This document shows positions 31,192 through 36,943 of a stretch of DNA of 36,943 bases, piece by piece (the first letter of the stretch is position 1; each line of letters starts with the position of its first letter). Origin of the DNA: Pleurotus djamor (lineage: Eukaryota > Basidiomycota > Agaricomycetes > Agaricales > Pleurotaceae); contig JAPEVF010000452.1 of the NCBI GenBank assembly GCA_029747585.1, forward strand, positions 1 to 36,943, in the 5' to 3' direction. The notes under the pieces are model-generated. The model was given only the letters and a program-made list of their open reading frames with translations. It had not been told where the DNA came from and did not search any database. Both the position numbers and the translations under genes were made by a program.

Positions 31192-31460
31192 CAGGCACCC
31201 CAGGTAGAGTTACAGCTAGTCGAAATATCAGTTCTAGTTTCCCCTCAACTAGGTGTTTCCGCTGCATCAAGGTCGCTCCGACGTCTCTCCGTCANTCTCC
31301 GCTCCTCTTCTTTATCGTCAAGTTCCGTTCTCATTCCCTCTCTCCTTTCTCACTAGTCACTAGTTGACTTAGTCTCTACTCGTACGACTCTCCGCTAGCT
31401 CCGCTACCTCCGACTCGTACTCTCTTATCTATCTCTACTGGAACCACTGAAAGAGTGGGT

Positions 31461-31481
31461 GATCAAGTTAATAACTTGATC
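31461..31481. repeat. 21-nt perfect palindrome in LTR copy 1
   Basis: GATCAAGTTA and TAACTTGATC flank a single A, giving a 10-bp stem. The same 21 bases occur unchanged in LTR copy 2 (34068-34088). The role is unknown; it lies in the presumed transcribed leader, about 110 nt before the gag start. Confidence 0.6.
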
Positions 31482-31587
31482 GCTGGTTCATCTCGTCTCC
31501 TCCGACATCTCCGACGTCTCCTCCGACTCTCTCCTAGCCCCCTAGGAGCTTCCCCTGTCTTCGTTCCTACGCGCCTTAACACGCACC

Positions 31588-33231
31588 ATGTCTATCACCG
31601 CTACGTCACTCGCAGACTCACTTTCGGCTACCGTTCCTAAATTGGACATCAAGGGCCGGAACTGGCCAATATTTGCGGAACGTTTCGAGGTCGCCGTGGA
31701 CGCGAAGGGGTACTGGGGACACTTCGACGGCTCAGAGCTACGTCCCGAGGTTCCTGGAGCTACTCGTGCTCGTCCTACTCGTGTTGCTGCTGCTGGTGTT
31801 GCTGATGCAACCGGTGCAGATGTGCCGGTGGACGCGACTGGGACTACCCCATGGGAATCTGTGGCTGGATCTCCTGCTCAGGGAGCCGCGCCGGTCTTGC
31901 CTGAAGTAGATCCTCTTGACGCCGAAGCTGCTGCTGCTGCTGTGGTTAGATGGGATAAGGATGAAAAGGCGGCTAAACAACTACTCAACCAAAAAATCCC
32001 CGACTCGACACTGATGCTCATTCGCCAATATCCAACCGTTCGGGAGCGCTGGGCGGCTATCGTGAAGGAATACACCAAGAAAGGTGAATTCGCTAAGACC
32101 GAGATGCGTGCCTCGTTCCTGGGGATGAAGTGTGGTGACAAGGGGGATGTAAGGGAATTTCTGGAGGGCCTACGCATGAAACGAGAGGAGTTAGCGATGA
32201 TGGGTGTCATAATCAGTGATGATGATTACCGTTCCACCATCTTGCAGTCCCTTCCGACAGGGATTTCCAACTTCACTTCGAACCAACTTGCGATGGCGAA
32301 GCTACTGGGTCATCAAGTGGACCCTGACGCTTTGATCTCCCTGATCTCCGAGGAGTCCGATCGCTGGTCTTCTCATCGTTCACGTCGTGCGAAGAAGTCG
32401 AGGGATGATGATGGAATTGCTGATGAAGCAATGGCGGTGTCGTCGAATCAGTTTGGCGGCCGCGGGAAGGGTAGACCACCTAAAGGAAGGTGTCACCACT
32501 GCAAAGAATTTGGTCACTGGAAACGAGAATGCCCCAAGTTGGCTCAGGGCAACAAAAGTAACAACTCACCTCAGGGCGGCACAGCAAATGCTGCCGAAGA
32601 ATCTGATTCTGAAGCCGAGGGCGCGTTTAGCGCAGAGGATCCATCGGGGGACTTGCCAGAACTGCTGGAAGTCAGTGACTCTGAAGAAGAGTCGGATGGA
32701 GACAGCGGCAAGGAGGAATTTTGGTTCAGCGAGGAGGAGGAGGAGGGTTACGTAGGTGTTGCTGAGCGTGAGGCCCAAGATTTCGGATCGAGGGAAGGGG
32801 ATGGGAACTCCAGTGCCAGGGACGGCAACTCCAATGACCAGGAATGCGCCGCGTTCGCTGTTTGGGACAGCGTGAACAAGAACCCAGGAGATCGAGCCGA
32901 GGTCTTGGACTCGGGCTCATCGAAGCACATCTCGCCGTATTTGGAAGACTTCACGTCGTTCCGCGAGATACCTCCCAGGAAACTCAAGGCTGCGAATAAA
33001 GGACCCTGGACTATGGTAGAAAAGGCCTGTCCAGCGCTCAGCTTCCCATGTCCAGTTGAAATTTCGCGCCTGCGGCGCGTACCTGTCCGTTTTTTGGCAG
33101 GCCTTTGGCCTGCCCCCTCCCACATGACCAGTAAATCAGCCAGGCATGTACGAAGTCCCTGGACGTCCGGAACTGCAGGACAGGCTCCAAAAAGGCTCAA
33201 AAATGTCCGAAACCGCATAACAGGCCTCTGA
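31588..33231 (+). CDS. Copia-type Gag with start of protease, truncated
   Basis: The frame begins MSITATSLADSLSATVPKL. The N-terminal half resembles copia Gag (PKLDIKGRNWPIFAERFEVAV near residues 18-38; then AAKQLLNQKIPDSTLMLI and VREFLEGLRMKREELAMMG). A CCHC zinc knuckle follows (C302, C305, H310, C315: CHHCKEFGHWKREC), then an acidic linker. The start of an aspartic protease comes next (VLDSGSSKHISPY, catalytic D441, with TSFREIPPRKLKAANKG). Family resemblance ends at about 33018; the last 71 codons to 33231 come from unrelated inserted sequence. Integrase and reverse transcriptase are absent, so the element cannot move on its own. The gag ATG lies only 6 nt after the LTR. Confidence 0.8.
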   Translation: MSITATSLADSLSATVPKLDIKGRNWPIFAERFEVAVDAKGYWGHFDGSELRPEVPGATRARPTRVAAAGVADATGADVPVDATGTTPWESVAGSPAQGAAPVLPEVDPLDAEAAAAAVVRWDKDEKAAKQLLNQKIPDSTLMLIRQYPTVRERWAAIVKEYTKKGEFAKTEMRASFLGMKCGDKGDVREFLEGLRMKREELAMMGVIISDDDYRSTILQSLPTGISNFTSNQLAMAKLLGHQVDPDALISLISEESDRWSSHRSRRAKKSRDDDGIADEAMAVSSNQFGGRGKGRPPKGRCHHCKEFGHWKRECPKLAQGNKSNNSPQGGTANAAEESDSEAEGAFSAEDPSGDLPELLEVSDSEEESDGDSGKEEFWFSEEEEEGYVGVAEREAQDFGSREGDGNSSARDGNSNDQECAAFAVWDSVNKNPGDRAEVLDSGSSKHISPYLEDFTSFREIPPRKLKAANKGPWTMVEKACPALSFPCPVEISRLRRVPVRFLAGLWPAPSHMTSKSARHVRSPWTSGTAGQAPKRLKNVRNRITGL

Positions 33232-33345
33232 AACGGCGGAAAAATGTCCAAACGATCATGACAAGCCTCAAGAACAGCGAAAAAATCATTTAAATACGAT
33301 TATAGCACGCCAGGAGTAGTAGCAGTCATCTACAAGTGGAAATTA
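33019..33345. mobile_element. Unrelated hairpin-rich insertion in the protease region
   Basis: The sequence changes character after CTATGGTAG (about 33018). It holds GCGCC/GGCGC (33067-33080) and GGCAGGCC/GGCCTGCC (about 33098-33116) hairpins. A short motif recurs on both strands: AGGCCTGTCC (33024), GGACAGGCT, AAAAATGTCC (about 33206 and 33240), ACAGGCCT, ACAAGCCT. Such subterminal repeats are typical of DNA-transposon ends. I see no clear terminal inverted repeats or target duplication, so the limits and type are inferred. Confidence 0.45.
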
Positions 33346-33570
33346 GACATTGGAACGTGTCAACTATGNTTTTTTTAGCATCCCGTTTGCGAGACAAGGT
33401 TAGGAGTTTTTCAAATCTTTGAGAACACTTGACTAGCTCCAAAAAAGCACGATGGTCATCTTCGGTGGTTTCCAGCCACCCAGGAGATTGAGGACATGGA
33501 TGAGGTGGGGCGGAAAGTTGCCGTAAGAAAGCAAGGGATGGGATGAAGACATATTGTTTTGTTTGCCAGG
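33346..33570 (-). pseudogene. Unrecognised protein fragment cut by LTR copy 2
   Basis: The minus strand encodes WQTKQYVFIPSLAFLRQL, then SAPPHPCPQSPGWLETTEDDHRAFLELVKC and SQRFEKLLTLSRKRDAKK, in one frame that enters LTR copy 2 at 33570. The amino-acid pattern looks genuine. I do not recognise the family; a transposon protein is possible from the setting. The N at 33369 lies beside a T run at the other end of the fragment. Confidence 0.35.
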
Positions 33571-34188
33571 TGTTATGGTCCAATCATCCCCTAACACCTA
33601 ACTCCTATCCTTGCCCCTTTTATCATTACTTTTACCTTTCCTCCGACGAGCTCCGCCTGCTCCGACGTTTCCTTCGACTTAGCCATATCCTCTCCTTGGA
33701 CCCTTTCCTGCCTCATGTCTAGACACATGTTCCCCTAATACCTTGGCTCCTCATGTTACTACTGCTGCTCTATTACATACAGTAGGTACCTCTAGTATAT
33801 ATACAGGCACCCCAAGTAGAGTTACGGCTAGTCGAAATATCAGTTCTAGTTTCCCCTCACTAGGTGCTCCGTGCACAAGGTCGCTCCGACGTCTCTCCGT
33901 CATCTCCGCTCCTCTTCTTTATCGTCAAGTTCCATTCTCATTCCCTCTCTCCTTTCTCACTAGTCACTAGTTGACTTAGTCTCTACTCGTACGACTCTCC
34001 GCTAGCTCCGCTACCTCCGACTCGTACTTTCTTATCTATCTCTACTGGAACCATTGAAAGAGTGGGTGATCAAGTTAATAACTTGATCGCTGGTTCATCT
34101 CGTCTCCTCCGACATCTCCGACGTCTCCTCCGACTCTCTCCTAGCCCCCTAGGAGCTTCCCCTGTCCTCGTTCCTACGCGCCTTAACA
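33571..34188 (+). repeat. Copia-type LTR, copy 2 (618 bp)
   Basis: It begins TGTTATGG and ends CCTTAACA like copy 1, in the same orientation, with the TATATATA box (33796-33803) and the 21-nt palindrome (34068-34088). The five bases before copy 1 (TTCGT) do not match the five after copy 2 (CACGT), and those around copy 2 alone (CCAGG, CACGT) do not match either. It may be the 3' LTR of a rearranged element or a solo LTR whose flanks have changed. It interrupts the Ulp1-like gene downstream. Confidence 0.75.
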
Positions 34189-34769
34189 CACGTCCACCCC
34201 TTCAAACTCCAAGAAGCAGAGAGTGTGGGTTCCTCCGAAGAGGCCAAGTAGAGACTACGCGGAAGAGGTAGAGGTGGGTTTGTCAACGCTAGCAATTGGC
34301 TGTTACCGGTTACTAATGTACCTTACCTTAGTTGACCAAACGCTGGGTGTCGTTCTTAGTAGATTGCTATTCTTTAGGCTCTCAGAATGGCCAGCGTAAG
34401 CCGCAGGTCATTAAGTGGTCGGTTGAGGCGCCAATGGCTCAGGTAAGCCTAACTTGTGTTTGAAATCCTGGACGAGTTCTAACGTGACTATGGTAGGCAC
34501 CTGTCCAAGGTAATGGCCATGACTGTGGTCTCTACGTTGTGATGTTCGTTCGCCATCTTACATCCGGCTTTACGATTAACCATGGGGGTTTGGCGAAGGA
34601 GATGCTGATTGGGAAGACGTGGATTTCCCTGACCACTGCACGACTTCGGCTTTGGATGGAGTTACCCAAGACCTCGAACGACTGGGAAAATGTACCTGAC
34701 TTCTTGCGACTCTTTCCTAAATACCGTCCTTACACCCGTATGATATTACCAGGCCTTCCTGGAGCTTAG
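34189..34769 (+). pseudogene. C-terminal half of an Ulp1-like (C48) cysteine protease, 5' end lost
   Basis: Three exon pieces (to 34273, 34332-34442, 34497-34769) join in frame through introns of 58 and 54 nt. They read RVWVPPKRPSRDYAEEVE, then LTKRWVSFLVDCYSLGS, then APVQGNGHDCGLYVVMFVRHL, and end with ILPGLPGA. The signature Q-x-N-G-x-D-C-G with catalytic Cys codon at 34524 is that of SUMO/Ulp1 proteases (peptidase family C48). An Asp at 34362 could be the catalytic Asp. The region with the catalytic His is missing because LTR copy 2 replaces everything 5' of 34189. Ulp1-like domains are often carried by fungal DNA transposons (for example KDZ types), so this may be transposon-derived. Confidence 0.65.
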
Positions 34770-34910
34770 ATAGATGCTGGTGGCATTGAATAATATATCT
34801 TAATCTCTGAATTCTGAGAAATCGGGAACCGAACCATCTAGAGTGTAGAGAATTTCGCTTTGTTGGCACCCGACCACCTTCCGCTTTCACCCACCACATA
34901 TCTCCGCATC

Positions 34911-36943
34911 ATGCAAGTTAGCAAACGGCTTCGAAGCACGTCTCCCACCTTGGAAAATGTGAACCGAAAGAAGGCTAAGCAGTCAAAGCCAGAGAAACCG
35001 GAGAAAAAAGTCACGTTTGCCTTACCTGCGGAAAACGAAGGTAGTCCGTTGATTTGCTTTGCATGCAAAAAGGTTAGGCAATGAATTGAGGATGCAACGG
35101 TTTCTAATTTGCTGTTAGACCTTTCAAACTTCCAAGGGCACCTATGAGCATATCTCCCGATCCAAGACCTGCACTTGGTGGAAAAAAGAATTGGAGTTAC
35201 GATTCAAACGTTCTAACAGCAAGGGCAAAGGTAAAATGGTGGATAGAGCTTCTTCAGATGACTACACTTTAGGCGTTGACATCTACGCATCCGTCGCCTC
35301 TGTCGCCTCTGCCGCCTCCGATTCCTCCATCCGTTACGACTCCACGAACAATGTGGAACCTGTTGAAGAGGACGATGACGATCATGGCACTGAGCTGCTG
35401 CAATGGGAAGAGCCTGTTCCCATTCCAAGCGACGTTAATCCACAAGACTTTGAGGATGAGATTATTTCGGCCCTTCCTCCTGGTGCCTTACCTGTCACTG
35501 ACGCTACATTCATGCAGGAACTCCAGCCAGATACATCAGACACTGGACCTTCCACACAGCCTTTGGATGATGATGCCGATTTCAGGCATATTGTAGCTAA
35601 TGAGAGGCATGCACCAGTTGTGGACATTGATCAGAAAATTCGTGATAAATGGGAGAAGTCCTTTGGCTCCTTTTCGGAGACCTTGGACTCCAGTCAACCT
35701 AATCCCTTTTTACCTTTTGCTTCTGAGCTTGAGTGGCAGATTGCTAACTGGTTTATTACAGAAGATCCAGGCCATAATTCAGTTAACCGTTTCCTAGCTA
35801 TTCCCGAAGTGGTTCAAAAATTGGGTCTTTCATTCAAGAATGTGCGTGAAATTCACCTCTTGGTTGATAGGTTACATTCTAGGCGAGATACTTGGAGACA
35901 CCAAAGCCTGGCATTTCAAGATAACCCAGGGGAAACGTTCTCAATACATTATCGAGATCCAATAGAGGTCATTCAAAGTCTGTGGGGTGACCCATCTTTG
36001 GCAGATGATCTGGTATTTGCTCCTCGTAAAGTGTACCAGAGCAAAGCCACCAAGAAGCGGGTATACTCTGAGATGTGGGAAGGCGAATGGTGGAACAATC
36101 TTCAGGAAAGATTTTCCACCAACACAGTGTTCAAGCCACTAACCTCACCAACACTTTACAGGCCATCCTCGGAGATTCATCAACGATTTGCCCGGTAATA
36201 ATTGCCTCAGATAAGACTCAACTCAGTCAATTTTCTGGGAGCAAAGTTGCGTATCCTATTTATTTGACCATTGGTAACATTCCCAAGGTGATAAGGCGCA
36301 AGCCATCCCGTCATGCTTGTGTCCTTCTTGGATACCTATCTGCGGATAAGGTAGACAAGACTGACCTTACGGACAAGCTGGTTAAAACAAGAACACAGAG
36401 GCTTTTCCACAAATCACTCAGCATCATGCTGGAGTCCTTGAAAGAAGCTGGAAGCTCTGGTGTTCATATGACGGATGCCAAGGGTAACGTCAGGAATGTC
36501 TTTCCCATCATCTCCTCCTACGTTGCTGACTATCCAGAGCAATGTTTGGTAGCCTGCTCAAAATACGGTACGTGCCCCAAATGCCGTTGCAATGCTAAAC
36601 AGCTGCAGGACCTTCAGCNAAAAAACGGCTCGGACACCTCAATGGACGTCTGGGATCATTAGTGACGCTCTGAAAAAGACGTCTACTCCCTCCAAGTTTC
36701 ATGACTACTGTCTTGAAAAAGATGTAGCAGGAGGAGTAACCGATCCTTTTTGGAAGGGATTTCCCTATACTGACATTCATCTGTCCCTTACACCTGACGT
36801 TCTTCACCAGCTCTATCAGGGCGTACTCAAGACTCTGGTCCAATGGTGTCAGCAAGGTATGAGCAAGGAGGAGTTTGACCAACGTGTGCAGCGACTGCCT
36901 CCGACGTATGGCGTCCGGCATTTCAAGAAGGGTATATCGAATT
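34911..36943 (+). CDS. Plavaka-type transposase with N-terminal zinc finger (partial, runs off window)
   Basis: Exons are 34911-35072, 35119-36126 and 36162 to the window end; the second intron would be only 35 nt. The N-terminus is basic. A C2HC zinc finger spans the first splice (C49, C52, H65, C72: CFACKKTFQT...H...C). An acidic linker follows, then NPFLPFASELEWQIANWF and the core typical of agaricomycete Plavaka elements (CMC superfamily): WEGEWWNNLQ, VIIASDKTQLSQFSG, YPIYLTIGNIPKVIRRKPS, YVADYPEQCLVAC, PFWKGFPYTDIHLSLTPDVLHQL, YGVRHFKKGI. The frame breaks at the N at 36619; leaving that N out gives one continuous frame, so the break is probably artificial. The catalytic C-terminal part lies beyond the window. 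ATG 34911 is the first in frame. Confidence 0.8.

Larger units (their letters stand above)
30944..31581 (+). repeat. Copia-type LTR, copy 1 (638 bp)
   Basis: It begins TGTTATGG and ends CCTTAACA, inverted terminal repeats with one mismatch. It matches the sequence at 33571-34188 closely over its last 400 bases and loosely over its first 180. A TATATATA box lies at 31184-31191 followed by a pyrimidine-rich leader. A gag frame begins 6 nt past its end. The N at 31295 has no counterpart in copy 2. It interrupts F-box fragment G. Confidence 0.8.

Noticed and set aside
31878..33251. Several minus-strand frames over the gag gene (for example 167 and 110 codons)
   Set aside because: They are shadows of the gag frame; the plus strand carries the zinc knuckle and protease motif.
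30944..34188. One intact LTR retrotransposon
   Set aside because: Reverse transcriptase and integrase are absent, the protease is interrupted, and no matching target duplications are seen.
1..36943. tRNA, rRNA or other structured RNA genes
   Set aside because: I looked for tRNA-like arms and conserved rRNA blocks and saw none; a covariance-model search would be decisive.

Overview
The window looks like nuclear DNA of an agaricomycete (mushroom-forming basidiomycete). The evidence is: many short GT-AG introns of about 46-77 nt; a run of F-box proteins with the basidiomycete core (LPDEIL..., then ATPQLW); a copia-type gag; and a Plavaka-type (CMC superfamily) transposase typical of these fungi. 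I cannot name the species. Scattered single N characters sit mostly in homopolymer or low-complexity stretches. In two places an independent comparison shows the N is a surplus base, so apparent frameshifts should be read with caution.

Layout. 0-5 kb (+ strand): the last exon of a secreted-protein gene, an intact five-exon gene for a mitochondrial K+/H+ exchange-related protein, and a complete paralogue of the first gene (about 12 exons, signal peptide, one apparent 1-nt frameshift). 5.6-10.4 kb (- strand): two tandem two-exon F-box genes (A, B) and a four-exon multi-pass membrane protein resembling an amino-acid transporter. The A/B duplication also copied the 3' end of the transporter gene. 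10.4-12.5 kb (+): two unrecognised genes. 12.8-23.9 kb: two direct copies of a block of about 5-6 kb, each with an F-box gene (C, D; - strand) and a decayed, internally repetitive upstream region. 24-28.2 kb: an F-box gene (E, -) and a broken F-box paralogue (F, +) face away from each other across a near-perfect palindrome (283-nt arms, 121-nt loop). 28.2-30.3 kb: no firm gene. 30.35-34.8 kb: nested insertions. F-box fragment G is cut by a copia-type LTR, followed by gag and the start of protease; that is interrupted by an unrelated hairpin-rich sequence; a second LTR of the same family follows and truncates an Ulp1-like protease gene. 34.9 kb to the end (+): the 5' part of a Plavaka-type transposase with an N-terminal C2HC zinc finger.

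How it fits together. The first 12.5 kb is mostly ordinary genes with local duplication. The rest reads as a birth-and-death cluster of F-box genes (seven copies A-G: five apparently intact, two broken) in transposon-rich DNA. F-box proteins normally pick substrates for SCF ubiquitin ligases; the substrates here are unknown. The most unusual items are the 687-bp palindrome between E and F, and a first exon that holds only the ATG codon in at least three F-box paralogues, one of which appears to use a GC-AG intron.
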